Assembly (NCBI GenBank): GCA_964016885.1
Contig: OZ024742.1
Coordinates: 365,230,877-365,294,876 of the forward strand
Source: Eledone cirrhosa
Taxonomy: Eukaryota; Mollusca; Cephalopoda; Octopoda; Eledonidae
Length of the DNA: 64,000 nt
Direction of reading: 5' to 3'
Numbering within the stretch: position 1 is the stretch's first letter; the number at the start of each line of letters is the position of its first letter. The position numbers and the translations under genes were made by a program. Below the pieces are notes generated by a model. It searched no databases. It saw only the letters and a program-made list of their open reading frames with translations, and was not told where the DNA came from. Below, piece by piece: positions 1-10,112 of this stretch.

Positions 1-251
1 GTGTTTGTACCAGATTTTTCAAGTCGCTGGCTGGACTAAAAAGTCACACACGGTAGGGGTACTCCTACATGGATGTAAAGTAGTGGCCATACTCGAAAAC
101 GAGTTGGCAGCCACCATGTGTATATGTGTTTATTAATATCGTATATCTACTCCAAAAATTTGTCGAGTGCTTTATATCAGTTATAAAAATATTTACTTGT
201 TGTATCCCAACAACTTTAAATAGAACTTTTGCATATATATATAGATATATA
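1..251. other. No gene seen; AT-rich repeat edge
   Basis: I see no coding potential. About 143-185 loosely resembles the tail found after the foldback repeats near 2418-2510 and 23987-24080 (a 'ctcca... gtagagtgct' pattern), so this is probably a decayed copy of that repeat tail. Confidence 0.4.
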
Positions 252-379
252 TATAAAAGTTTTAATATAGATGAGATTCTACAGGACTAGAACTGTTTCA
301 TTCTTTAGAAATCATCTGATTTCTAAAGAATGAAACAGTTCTAGTCCTGTAGAATCTAATCTATATTAAAACTTTTATA
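252..379. repeat. Foldback repeat, 61-bp arms
   Basis: Arms 252-312 and 319-379 are almost perfect inverted copies around a 6-bp spacer. The right arm matches the 3' half of the hammerhead-like unit at 1361-1411: GAAA, then CAG and CTG bracketing an 8-base loop, then TA. The ribozyme 5' box is lost at the fold centre. This is a foldback derived from the same family as 1361-1411. Confidence 0.8.
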
Positions 380-439
380 CTCTGCTATGTATTGAGTACC
401 TTACTTACTGTGGTTACCTCCGATTCAACCCGGAATAAC

Positions 440-905
<466 letters not shown>

Positions 906-929
906 AATATATTTTATTCTTTCCATTCT

Positions 930-1300
930 ACAAAAACACTCTGGCCACCTGTAGCTTGTATGTTAACTTGACCACTCACCTCAGTCTGTGCCATGATTCG
1001 GTCTTGTTTATCTTCTAATACCAACCCACCTAAAAAAATATCCCTACTATATAACTGTTGAATTACTATTCTTGGGGTTTTTATTTATTTATTTTTATTT
1101 GTTTATTCATTTATCTATTTATTCATTTATTTATTTATTTATTTAATTATTTATTTACTTTTTCTTTTTCTTTTCCTTTTAATTTACTAAAGCACTCTGG
1201 CTAATTGACCACTCCCCAAAGAAAAAACGGCCTGTGCCATGTTGTGGTCCTGTGTATCTAAATACCATCCTACCCCAAAAAGTTCTCCCCGCCCCCCCAG
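930..1300. repeat. Diverged duplicated unit around (TTTA)n
   Basis: Two diverged copies of one unit lie at about 938-1042 and 1190-1290. They share 'cactctggc', 'ttgaccactc', 'ctgtgccatg' and a closing 'taccaaccc/taccatcc' in the same order. A (TTTA)n tract at about 1080-1160 separates them. I do not recognise the unit and see no coding content. Confidence 0.6.
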
Positions 1301-1360
1301 CCACCACCCCTCCCTTACCACTACCTAAATGTATAAATACCAGAACTTAATATGACACCC

Positions 1361-1411
1361 AGCTTCCTGAAGATTTCATCTGAATGAAACAGTACTAGTC
1401 CTGTAGAAGCT
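1361..1411 (+). ncRNA. Type I hammerhead ribozyme (complete fold)
   Basis: Seen: stem I AGCTTC (1361-1366) pairs with GAAGCT (1406-1411). The core CTGAAGA is at 1367-1373. Stem II TTC/GAA closes a 4-base loop (75-77 with 82-84). GAAA is at 1386-1389. Stem III CAG/CTG (1390-1392 with 1401-1403) is followed by cleavage dinucleotide TA (1404-1405). All conserved core bases of a type I hammerhead are present in order. Such short-stem-III ribozymes are known from Penelope-like elements and animal retrozymes; activity is inferred. A (TA)n tract follows directly, as at other copies. Confidence 0.75.
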
Positions 1412-1419
1412 CCTTCTAT

Positions 1420-1423
<4 letters not shown>

Positions 1424-1474
<51 letters not shown>
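1424..1474. repeat. (TA)n microsatellite
   Basis: Pure TA dinucleotide tract separating the hammerhead unit from the next foldback. Confidence 0.95.
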
Positions 1475-2055
1475 CGTTTCTGAATTTGTTTAGCAAGATT
1501 CTTTATCTGAAATCGTGTGTTGAAACCGATATTGTTATACTTTGGGAGGGTCATGTTGCCAATAAGAAACACACGCACCAGTTGCTTTCACTTCAATTTA
1601 ATTTATTAAATATTTATAAATTTACAAATTTATAAATTTCTGGTTGTTTGGTTGGTTCCACAACCAGATAGTTGTTTATATATATATAGTCATAGTTCTT
1701 TCGTCACACACACTGTGACCTCTTCAGTGACTGGGGATTTCTTTCTTCGTTTCTGTGCCTTTCCTTTCTTCTATCCTACGCCATTTTCTGGCGTAGGATA
1801 GAAGAAAATGGCGTAGGATAGAAGAAAGGAAAGGCACAGAAACGAAGAAAGAAATCCCCAGTCACTGAAGAGGTCACAGAGTGTGTGACGAAAGAACTAT
1901 GACTATATATATATAAACAACTATCTGGTTGTGGAACCAACCAACCAACCAGAAATTTATAAATTTGTAAATTTATAAATATTTAATAAATTAAATTGAA
2001 GTGAAAGCAACTGGTGCGTGTGTTTCTTATTGGCAACATGACCCTCCCAAAGTAT

Positions 2056-2063
<8 letters not shown>
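1475..2063. repeat. Long foldback element, family D
   Basis: Arms of about 255 bp (1529-1783 and 1809-2063) are nearly identical inverted copies with a loop of about 25 bp. The loop edge repeats 'tggcgtaggatagaa'. The left flank 1475-1528 continues the element; the same flank follows the related foldback at 12031-12287. A (TA)n tract abuts the right end. Other members lie at 12031-12287 and 40885-41212, with remnants at 3805-3846 and 39540-39570. There is no ORF. Family members share the 'gggagggtcatgttgcc' segment near the ends. Confidence 0.85.
1860..1904 (+). ncRNA. Hammerhead ribozyme candidate in family D right arm
   Basis: Seen: stem I AGTCA (1860-1864) with TGACT (1900-1904). CTGAAGA is at 1865-1871. 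Stem II GTCACA (1873-1878) pairs with TGTGAC (1884-1889). GAAA is at 1890-1893, then a minimal stem III (GAAC, one G-C pair) and TA at 1898-1899. All boxes are in order; the one-pair stem III is the weak point. The left arm carries the mirror copy on the minus strand, with one stem II base difference. Confidence 0.6.
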
Positions 2064-2085
<22 letters not shown>

Positions 2086-2091
<6 letters not shown>

Positions 2092-2417
2092 AGATCAAAA
2101 GATGGTTAAAGGAGTTCCATGTAATTTATTATGCGCATTTCAAAAACAAACATCATCATGCAATAATATTTGTGTTTTCATCAGATAAAACAAGAGAACA
2201 TGATATGATGGCTAAAAAACACTTGTGGGTAGTGCAGTTTTAAATCAACATATGTTGATTTAAAACTGCACTATCCACAAGTGTTTTTTAGCCTTCATAT
2301 CATGTTCTCCTGTTTTATCTGATGAAAACACAAATATTATTGCATGATGATGTTTGTTTTTGAAATGCGCATAATAAATTACATGGAACTCCTTTAACCA
2401 TCTTTTGATCTTATATT
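2086..2417. repeat. Nearly perfect spacerless palindrome, family B
   Basis: The 166-bp arms 2086-2251 and 2252-2417 meet at CATATG with no spacer and differ at only a few bases. The same arm is seen singly at 2516-2682 and at both ends of the 3-kb foldback 20954-23986. The flank 2418-2510 recurs after the right end of that large foldback (23987-24080), so it belongs to the same parent element. Confidence 0.9.
2324..2378 (+). ncRNA. Hammerhead ribozyme, family B (mirror copy 2125-2179)
   Basis: Seen: stem I TTTAT (2324-2328) with ATAAA (2374-2378). CTGATGA is at 2329-2335. Stem II AAACACAAA (2336-2344) pairs with TTTGTTTTT (2353-2361) at 8 of 9 positions. GAAA is at 2362-2365. Stem III is the self-complementary hexamer TGCGCA (2366-2371), and TA is at 2372-2373. 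Because the element is a palindrome, the same fold exists on the minus strand at 2125-2179. The half copy 2516-2682 repeats it on the minus strand. Confidence 0.7.
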
Positions 2418-2515
2418 ATGTATACTCCAGTCCTACAAATTGTAGAGTGCTTCTTATCCGATATCTGCATTGCTTTATTGTACTACAATAAAACTCACCT
2501 CCTACATATATATAT

Positions 2516-2682
2516 AATATAAGATCAAAAGATGGTTAAAGGAGTTCCATATATTTTATTATGCGCATTTCAAAAACAAACATCATCATGCAATAATATT
2601 TGTGTTTTCATCAGATAAAACAGGAGAACATGATATGAAGGCTAAAAAACACTTGTGGATAGTGCAGTTTTAAATCAACATA
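2516..2682 (-). repeat. Single-arm copy of family B
   Basis: Matches the left arm of the 2086-2417 palindrome almost base for base and ends at a (TA)n tract. It includes the hammerhead boxes on the minus strand. Confidence 0.85.
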
Positions 2683-2699
2683 TATATATATATATATAT

Positions 2700-5600
2700 A
2701 ATCCCACGCAAAAAATATTCAACAAATGAATTGTGTGAAATATTTCCAAACCGAGTTGAAAGAAAAAAGACAAATAAAGACTAAAATACTTTCACCAGGT
2801 CAAATAACAAGACTTTGGATTGCATTGAATTGATTCGGAGATTAAGTGTTTGTTATTCTATTTAAGGATAAAACAAACTGGTGTTTCTAAAGGTCTCCCA
2901 CCAAACACCTCTCCCATTTAGAACTAAAGTTGCCTCAATAGTTATTAATCAGACAACTATTTATCCACACCAGAATTAATGTAATCAGATAATTTAATAT
3001 TGGTTAGATTGTGTTTATATCCAATATTAATTTAAACTTCTTATTTTGATATTGTTGATAATAGTTATTTATGGTGTAATTGTTGTGATCTTAGAGCTTC
3101 TCACTTCAGTCATGCATCAGTTGTAAATAACGTGTTTGTAGCGTTCATTTCAGAGGAGTGGAATATACGCAAATACCGGGGCTTGGGCGATCCCTTCTTC
3201 TTTGCACGAGTCAACGTTGATACCTTAGGCATACTCGGACCCCATACAGTTGATTTCCTCCGTTACATCATAATGACAGCAAACGCTTTAAGAAAGTATC
3301 CCCATGAGGTGGGATGGCTGTTGTAGCGGGTGCTGCTGGCCATTGCCTGTGGCAATACCTTTGCCATTTTGTCCTCGTGGAGCAGTCGAAACACCAGTCT
3401 GACTTCGTTCGTTGCTTTACAATCCTTACCGTTTCCTTTATTTTCCTCTCTTTTGTAATTGTGTTTTTTTATTACCTATTCTTATCAACATTAATTTTAT
3501 GAGTTCCTATTTATTAATCCCTTTATAACGAGAGAACAAAAATCACTGGATTATGAAAACTAGCTGCCATATTTGATACACCTAACATATCTGATTATGT
3601 AGAGTAGCTGCTATATTTGTTACTCCTAACATATTATTTTAGTGGGTGTGAAACCCATTAGGGGTATGCTGCTTAAACACAACAAGTTTAAAATGAACGG
3701 ATAATTTTAATGAACGAACGATTCGGCTATGTCGAAAAAGATCCGGATCTTTTCGGCATCATTAATGAAGCTGATAACCATATTTCTATGAAAGAATACA
3801 TTCAGTTTTATTGGCAGCATGACTCACCCAAAATATAACAATATTCAATAAACAATTATATTTGAAAAGAAACATGCAACTTCTCGCCAACCAAGCCCTT
3901 GGTAAAGATATTTCAAGCATTAAAGTTGTGTTAACAGTTCTACTTTATTGATTCTGTTCTCAAGTAAGTTATATTAAAGACTGGTTAATTAATTAATATT
4001 TTTATAATTCATATAATAACGAGAAAAGAAGAATATCTGTTAAGACAGCAAAATGCCGTTAAATTAGGTCAAAGGAAAGAAATGAGTGATTAGAAGTGTG
4101 TGGGACCACAGAAGTGAGAGGAAGAAAGGTAAAAAGAAAGAAATGAACGAGACAAGATCACATAGACATCTTTTTTTACCATTATTCTATTTATTCTAAT
4201 TCACGCGCACCACATCTCGGTCCTCAACACTTCATTGTTTATAGGATTTTATAATTTTATATTATATTAATTAGATTTGTGAGGGTGGGGAAATAGAAAT
4301 TACATTGTTATAAAGAGGTCTATGAAGTAAAACCGTTGAAAGTCGCTGTGTTCTGTAGGATAGTGTGGGAAACATGTGGAAAGGATATAAATTGGACAGC
4401 CGTTGGTTTCGACATTGGGGATTTTGTTGTTCAGAATAGTTTGCTCGTGAAATTAACGTGTAAGTGGCTGAGCATTCCACAGACATATGTACCCTTAACT
4501 TAGTTCTCAGAAAGATTCAGTACGCCACAATATGAGGCAAGCCTGGCACCTTTGAATTGCAGGCGTTTTATACAAGGCAGGGTTCAACGCGAGGTTATGG
4601 TAAATGATAGTTGTCCAAAATGGCGTGTAGGTAGATGAACTGTGGGACAAAGTTATAAAGTGAACCGCTTTAACCTTTCAACCATGCTATGTCCAGCGTA
4701 AGATTTACAACAATATTGGCCTGTATTGATTTGGTTTTTAGTTTATATCATTAGTATGCTATTCTTAGATTTTTTTTCAATGTGGATTCAAAAAGGAAGT
4801 TACAAAAGACCTTTCGAAAAGTTTCTCTTAGAACTAAAGTTATCTGAACACAAATTGACTAGAAATAACTATTTATTCGCACCACAAATATTGTAGACAG
4901 TCAAACTGGTATTAGTTCGATTATGTTTGTATTGAATATTAATTAAAACGCCTATATTTTGATACTATCGATCTTAGTTATTTTTAGTGTAATAGTTATT
5001 TTAAAGCTAGTGTTGGCTAATTGGGTAGAGTTTTGGACTTCTACAGAAATGGTCAACGTTCGTACCTTCCGGTATGCTTTCTTAATCTTTTATGAAATAT
5101 TAATGCCCCAAAGAAAATAAGATAAATATAAATTGCTATTAAAAATAAATGGAGCCATAAGGACACCGCCATGACACAGGGCTATATTATAGGGGTTTTA
5201 ACCTGGTGGAGGGCATCTATTACTTCAGCTTGTAACTCAGCCAATGTCATCCAGATTAAACCATAGTCCTGAACTGGTACTTTATATATTGACATGAAAG
5301 TATGAAAGACAGAGCATCTGCAGGATTTGTACTCATATTTCTGTGAGCCGGCACATATGAAGAAGCATTTGGAATACGATGTCTTAACGACTCTGCCATA
5401 TGTCAAAAGAGGAGATACACTGTTTATAAGGTTTAGAACATCTCAGAAATTTCAGATTGTTTCTAACATGTTCAGACCTCGCAAAAGTTAAAAGGTTATT
5501 GGCAGCTACCATTTTAAGAAAACATTATTTTTAAATATTAGAAATTCACAAGCTTAAGGTTGTTCTTAAATGAAATCGATTGAAAATGGACAGAATTACT

Positions 5601-6455
5601 TGCAATATTTTGATAGCTCAATATACACACGTTATTGAATGACATACCTACCAGTGAAATACGGTGTTACAAATGTGCATACAAAATATTTGTTTACCCC
5701 TATGCTAGAAAGATTTATGTTGACATTTGATGTGTGTCGTTACATATCTTTAAATCTCTCATTGGTGATTTCTTCGCTTTTGCCATTCATGGACTCAAAG
5801 ATTATACCGGAATATGACCCATCGTGTCAATATTCGAAACCATTATTATAATCCTAATATAATCGCAGAATAAATATAGCGTTGCACAGAATGTTTTGCT
5901 GTTTCTAATTATCCCAATTTAATTCAAGATTTCGTCTGGTCTAGTGATTTATGTTGGACTATGATAAAGTCATGTGTTCAATTATAAGACCGAACGTTGT
6001 ACTGTGTTCTTAAGCATGATGCTGCATTCCACTGTGTTTTTCGTGATAATAATGGCATCCTTATTAAACAACAGAAGAAACTCCATTTGAAATGTAACAC
6101 CGTAGGAGGCCATTGAAACAGGCAGAGGTGTGAGTTGTAAATCTCATTTAAATTTCATTTCAACGTTGACTTTCCTCTCAGCAGAAATTGAATTAAATAC
6201 TGACTTAATGTACCCATGTGGTTAAGGAAATGATATATAAATTAAATGTTGATAAGTTGTAATATATGAGAAATAGAGATTATAAAGAAAGCTTTGAAAT
6301 TGAAACTTCAAATAATTCGCACAGTGTGTGTGTGTGTGGTAACCGCATCATAATAAATTACAATCCAGTTTTCCATTATCTTCAGGATATATATGTTTAT
6401 AAGACGGCGAATTGGCAGATCCTGTGTTCCTTTACCTTCTCTGCTCTCTGAGTTT
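2700..6455. other. Gene-free stretch with old repeat remnants
   Basis: No supported coding region. The short open frames show no recognisable domain. Two diverged copies of one repeat lie at about 2925-3090 and 4830-5005, sharing 'agaactaaagtt', 'aactattta', 'tgtttgta/tgtttata' and 'tattttgata' in the same order. Positions 3805-3846 are a decayed end of family D. A tRNA-like fragment at about 5005-5075 is too weak to call. Confidence 0.5.
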
Positions 6456-6565
6456 TAATCCGGCAGAGGGCAACTTTGCCTTTCCACTATTCTAGGTCGA
6501 TAAAAAAGTACCAGTCAAGTACTAGGGTCTTATCCTCCTCTACATATCTTTTTCATTTCCATTCC
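6455..6565 (+). repeat. Decayed tRNA-derived SINE fragment
   Basis: Contains 'gcaactttgcctttc', 'ggtcgataaa', 'agtaccagt' and 'gtactaggg' in the order found in the body of the better preserved SINE at 24628-24815 and, from memory, in cephalopod SINEs. The tRNA-like head is missing. Confidence 0.55.
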
Positions 6566-6839
6566 CTCAATCCCAAACCTTCTCTGGAAGAAATCTGCTA
6601 TATTCAAACCTGGGAAGGGTCTGAGGTCTGTCAGGTTTTAAATTGCTCTAGAAACGCCGTCTGTAAATACGCGACACCTACAACACCTTCCGGAGTTACG
6701 GAGCCATGCATGTATGTATATATGTTTATATGTGGTGTAACTCTAAGAACCATAAACTACTGAGAAAACATTCTAGGGCTGCTGATAGTGGAAATAGAGG
6801 ATTACAAATAGATTTATCCAACATAGCATATCAAAGCGT

Positions 6840-6895
6840 GAGAGCGCACACACCCATATATATATGTATATATATATATATATAGTATTTACGTA
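6840..6895. repeat. Short (TA)n tract
   Basis: TA/TATG dinucleotides. The surrounding 6565-7030 shows nothing recognisable. Confidence 0.8.
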
Positions 6896-7689
6896 TCGAG
6901 AAAGAGAAAAAAAGGGGGGATAGTTATTAGCCAAGTAGCGTATGCCAAAGGTGCTCGATACTAGTGCCAGCAGTATTAAATATTCGAAGTGTTAATATTT
7001 AGTGGGCTAGAGAGTTAGCAGAGCGTAAGCACGTGGGAAAGTAAAAAATCGGAGAATAGACCGTTAAAACATGTTTATTTAAAATATCACCTACGTACGT
7101 TTCGCCCAGTTGGGCTTCAAGGGCATAAATAATCACAAGTGCTCCTTATATTGCTCGGAAAGAGTTTTGCAGGTTAAATCCACATCAAGGTTCATTGCTC
7201 GCAAAAATATCTTGTTTTGATTTTGCAGCAGGTCAAGGGAGGTAACTCTGGCCGCGGTTAGGGCAGCTTTCCGGACAATTTTTTTTTTTTTTTTTTCGCC
7301 GCATCCGTTTGTCTGAGGCTAAGGCTGGTATGCAAGGATTGTTTCCTGGGTGTTATTTTGCATCGCCTGCCCGCCGGGGTGTTAAGACTTGTTGCAGGGA
7401 GATCCAGTGTACTGTTTCACTCTTCATCCTTAACCCATCTGAAGAAGGATATTTTTAAGCGATGTGTACAACTTATCACTGTTTCAGCTCTGCTGTTGAT
7501 GAGCTCGTGGGGTGCAGTTATGATGTGGTAGAGCTCCATGATGCAAAGATCGCATTTCCTCTTGAAGTTGTACGGTGCAGCCCGGCCGACAATCTCCCAG
7601 TGCGTGGCGAAGCTGATGTTTAAGTCCTTTAGTGATGTGATGTAGTCCGCGAGCGAAGTGGAGTGCCTTAGTTTTCTATTTGTGAAAGA

Positions 7690-8523
7690 GTGGAGATGTG
7701 TTCGAAACCTAATTTTGAACGGAACAATATAAAAATATCCTTCTCTATTACTCCCAACCTAGCAGACATCATAGGAACAACAAACCACAGTAAGATCACC
7801 AAGACACAGCACCTCGACACAGACGCACCTACACCTGACAATAACTATATCGGCCTTAACAACTCCCTGGCAGCATCCAATAGTGTTGGCAACGGCATCC
7901 GCAGACGCAACCAGAATAACCGCGAAATGACTGGGGAACATGCAGAACATGACGTGGTGCGGAATAACAATCGCACCACCCCGCGTGCTGTGGGTTGTAA
8001 TTGTGCTAACGACAGCTGCGGTAGCGTAGGTAACAACGTAGGCAGCAACAATGATAGGCTTACCGTGGGAAATAGACGGAACCGCGACAGAAATTGTAAC
8101 TGCCGCGACAGAGGACGCTGCCCCCTTAGAGGATATTGCTTGACTGATAAGGTTATATATAGATGCACTATTACTAGCCACAATAGCGTTAAACATTATA
8201 TAGGGGCCACCTCCGGCCCGTTCAAAATTAGGTTTCGAACACATCTCCACTCTTTCACAAATAGAAAACTAAGGCACTCCACTTCGCTCGCGGACTACAT
8301 CACATCACTAAAGGACTTAAACATCAGCTTCGCCACGCACTGGGAGATTGTCGGCCGGGCTGCACCGTACAACTTCAAGAGGAAATGCGATCTTTGCATC
8401 ATGGAGCTCTACCACATCATAACTGCACCCCACGAGCTCATCAACAGCAGAGCTGAAACAGTGATAAGTTGTACACATCGCTTAAAAATATCCTTCTTCA
8501 GATGGGTTAAGGATGAAGAGTGA
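7690..8523 (+). CDS. PLE GIY-YIG endonuclease domain, intact frame, 277 codons
   Basis: The frame starts GTG at 7690 with the first ATG at 7696. Residues 12-35 resemble the segment after the reverse transcriptase in PLE proteins. Residues 60-135 are Asn/Arg-rich and probably unstructured. A Cys cluster at 136-150 (CNCRDRGRCPLRGYC) looks zinc-binding. The GIY-YIG nuclease follows: VIY at 155-157, HYIG at 169-172, Arg181 and His185 in the FK-x-R-x3-H block, Glu239 and Asn252, the residues expected in the active site. No reverse transcriptase is present, so as it stands this would be a nuclease without a polymerase. The first 11 codons lie in the inverted left arm, so the start is fortuitous or captured. 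There is no frameshift, unlike the related domains at 22540 and 42330. Confidence 0.75.
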   Translation: MEMCSKPNFERNNIKISFSITPNLADIIGTTNHSKITKTQHLDTDAPTPDNNYIGLNNSLAASNSVGNGIRRRNQNNREMTGEHAEHDVVRNNNRTTPRAVGCNCANDSCGSVGNNVGSNNDRLTVGNRRNRDRNCNCRDRGRCPLRGYCLTDKVIYRCTITSHNSVKHYIGATSGPFKIRFRTHLHSFTNRKLRHSTSLADYITSLKDLNISFATHWEIVGRAAPYNFKRKCDLCIMELYHIITAPHELINSRAETVISCTHRLKISFFRWVKDEE

Positions 8524-8820
8524 AACAGTACACTGGATCTCCCTGCAACAAGTCTTAACACCCCGGCGGGCAGGCGATGCAAAATAACACCCAGGAAACA
8601 ATCCTTGCATACCAGACCCAGCCTCAGACAAACGGATGCGGCAAAAAATAAAAAAAAATAAAATTGTCCGGGAAAGACTGCCCTAACCACGGCCAGAGTT
8701 ACCTCCCTTGACCTGCTGCAAAATCAAAACAAGATATTTTTGTGAGCAATGAACCTTGATGTGGATTTAACCCCAAAAATTCTTTCCGAGCAATATAAGG
8801 AGCACTTGTGATTATTTATG

Positions 8821-8855
8821 CCATTGAAGCCCAACTGGGCGAAACGTACGTAGGT
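8821..8855 (+). ncRNA. Hammerhead relic, family A
   Basis: Stem II GCCC/GGGC (8829-8832 with 8837-8840), GAAA (8841-8844), self-complementary CGTACG (8845-8850) and TA (8851-8852) fit a PLE-type hammerhead. The first box reads CCATTGA instead of CTGANGA, so it should be inactive. The inverted arm carries the same block at about 7090-7121 with a different damaged first box. Confidence 0.5.
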
Positions 8856-8912
8856 GGTGTTTTAAATAAACATGTTTTAACGGTCTATTCTCCGATTTTT
8901 TACTTTCCCACG

Positions 8913-8913
<1 letters not shown>

Positions 8914-8940
<27 letters not shown>
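8914..8940. repeat. (TA)n microsatellite
   Basis: TA tract abutting the right end of the family A foldback. Confidence 0.9.
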
Positions 8941-8943
<3 letters not shown>

Positions 8944-9235
8944 AGTAATTCAAACATTTTAAAGTTGGCTTCTTTTATTATAATTCTCTGCTATATATAT
9001 TTCAGTGACAGCTATTATTGGCTGTGAGCTCATCAGGCAGTACGAATTAATGTAGAAAGAACAGGTAAACATGGTGTTGTAATGTGTTCCACTCTGTCAA
9101 TTCCACGATATGTCCAGCTACAGGGTGTGCTGTTAGTCCTCAGAGGAACTGGAATCATATCGTACTTCGTCGAGTGCTCCATACTGAGGTGTAGGTAAAC
9201 AACCAACACATACTCAATATGTATATATATATATA
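8941..9235 (-). repeat. Unclassified repeat unit with hammerhead core
   Basis: A non-coding block between two (TA)n tracts. On the minus strand it reads into the hammerhead at 8988-9040 and then a TA tract, the same arrangement as other hammerhead units here. No second copy is recognised in the window. Confidence 0.5.
8988..9040 (-). ncRNA. Type I hammerhead ribozyme
   Basis: Minus strand: stem I CTGC (9040-9037) with GCAG (8991-8988). CTGATGA is at 9036-9030. Stem II ends in ACAGC/GCTGT, extended to 7 of 9 pairs. GAAA is at 9003-9000, then a TATATA stem III and TA. All three stems and both core boxes are intact. Stem III merges with a TA tract, so its extent is uncertain. Confidence 0.65.
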
Positions 9236-9239
9236 AATG

Positions 9240-9242
9240 TAT

Positions 9243-9300
<58 letters not shown>
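9240..9300. repeat. (TA)n microsatellite
   Basis: Pure TA tract. Confidence 0.95.
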
Positions 9301-9439
9301 GATATTAATAAATGGAAACTATATTTATAAAACCATATTTATTCTATTATATATATTTCAAGGCTACCAAACTTTGGTACGCTCTCATCTGATAAAATAT
9401 AAAGTTTGTTTTATAAATAGTGACATACCCAGGAATCAG

Positions 9440-9550
9440 ACCTTAATGGTTCAAGTTCCGTTTGACTATCCAAACGGAACTTGAACCGTTAAGGGTGAAA
9501 GCTGCGATTCCTTGCTTAAACTTTAATCTGTTATTTTAATAAATATATAT
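9440..9550 (+). repeat. Family H end joined to a short hairpin
   Basis: 9452-9488 is a hairpin ('ggttcaagttccgtttg' and its complement around a short loop). It runs into 'ccgttaagggtgaaagc' at 9487, the segment that also occurs at 14871 and 43684 (family H). The fold replaces the 5' hammerhead box present in the other copies. Confidence 0.65.
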
Positions 9551-9733
9551 ATAGAGAGAGAGAGTGAGAGAGTGTGTGTGTATGTGTGTGTGGGTGTGTC
9601 TGCGATGTTGAGACCAAGGAGACTACTTATTATGGGAGTACTCGATGCATGGGGAGATGTAGAATGGATATAGAGATTCGTAAAACCTGGACCTCGGTTT
9701 AGAAACCACCTGGCAACACGGTCGAGATTTTGC

Positions 9734-9740
<7 letters not shown>

Positions 9741-9795
<55 letters not shown>
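9741..9795. repeat. (CT)n microsatellite
   Basis: Pure CT dinucleotides; a shorter GA/TG tract lies at 9550-9600. Confidence 0.95.
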
Positions 9796-9956
9796 GTCTT
9801 GTGGGGATGTGTACACAATATCATAGTTGAAATAAATTGTTATATTAAACTCGATTCAACGTCCCCTAACTCTGGAGTCTCATTCCACTGTCTGATGATA
9901 CTGTAAACCCAAGCATTAGAGTAACAGGATGCTGACTCGACCTTAATCGAACAAGC

Positions 9957-10112
9957 TGTGTGTCTGTGTGTGTATGTGTCTGTGTGTGTGTGTCTGTGTG
10001 TGTCTGTGTGTGTCTGTGTCTGTGTCTGTGTGTCTGTGCTTGTGTTTGTGTTTGTTTGTTTGTGTGAGTGCGTGTGTGTGTGAGTGTGTGTGTGTATGTG
10101 TGTGTGTGTTAC
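9957..10112. repeat. (TG)n / (TCTG)n microsatellite
   Basis: TG with interspersed TCTG units. Open frames on both strands are Cys-Val or Thr-His repeats and are not genes. Confidence 0.95.

Larger units (their letters stand above)
7031..8913 (+). mobile_element. PLE-derived foldback, family A, with GIY-YIG gene
   Basis: Arms of about 690 bp (7031-7722 and about 8217-8913) flank a 0.5-kb middle. The right arm holds the 3' half of a GIY-YIG endonuclease frame, its 3' flank and an A-rich tract near 8645. The left arm is the inverted copy of the same sequence. A (TA)n tract abuts the right end. The plan is therefore a Penelope-like element 3' end with an inverted partial copy of itself in front. 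Inverted partial copies are known for PLEs. A real long-TIR element is the alternative. Confidence 0.8.

Noticed and set aside
3132..3326. 64-codon frame as a small gene
   Set aside because: No recognisable domain, no start context and no support from neighbours; short frames of this size are expected by chance.
5005..5075. tRNA gene or SINE head
   Set aside because: Only weak A- and B-box-like bases; no cloverleaf can be drawn and no SINE body follows.
7759..8250. 163- and 112-codon minus-strand frames opposite the GIY-YIG gene
   Set aside because: Shadows of the 7690-8523 frame; low-complexity Ala/Val or Leu/Ser.
7031..8913. Classic DNA transposon with terminal inverted repeats
   Set aside because: No DDE transposase is present. 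The coding part is PLE-like, and its 3' half lies inside the arm, so the arms look like a secondary inverted copy. Kept as an alternative only in the findings.
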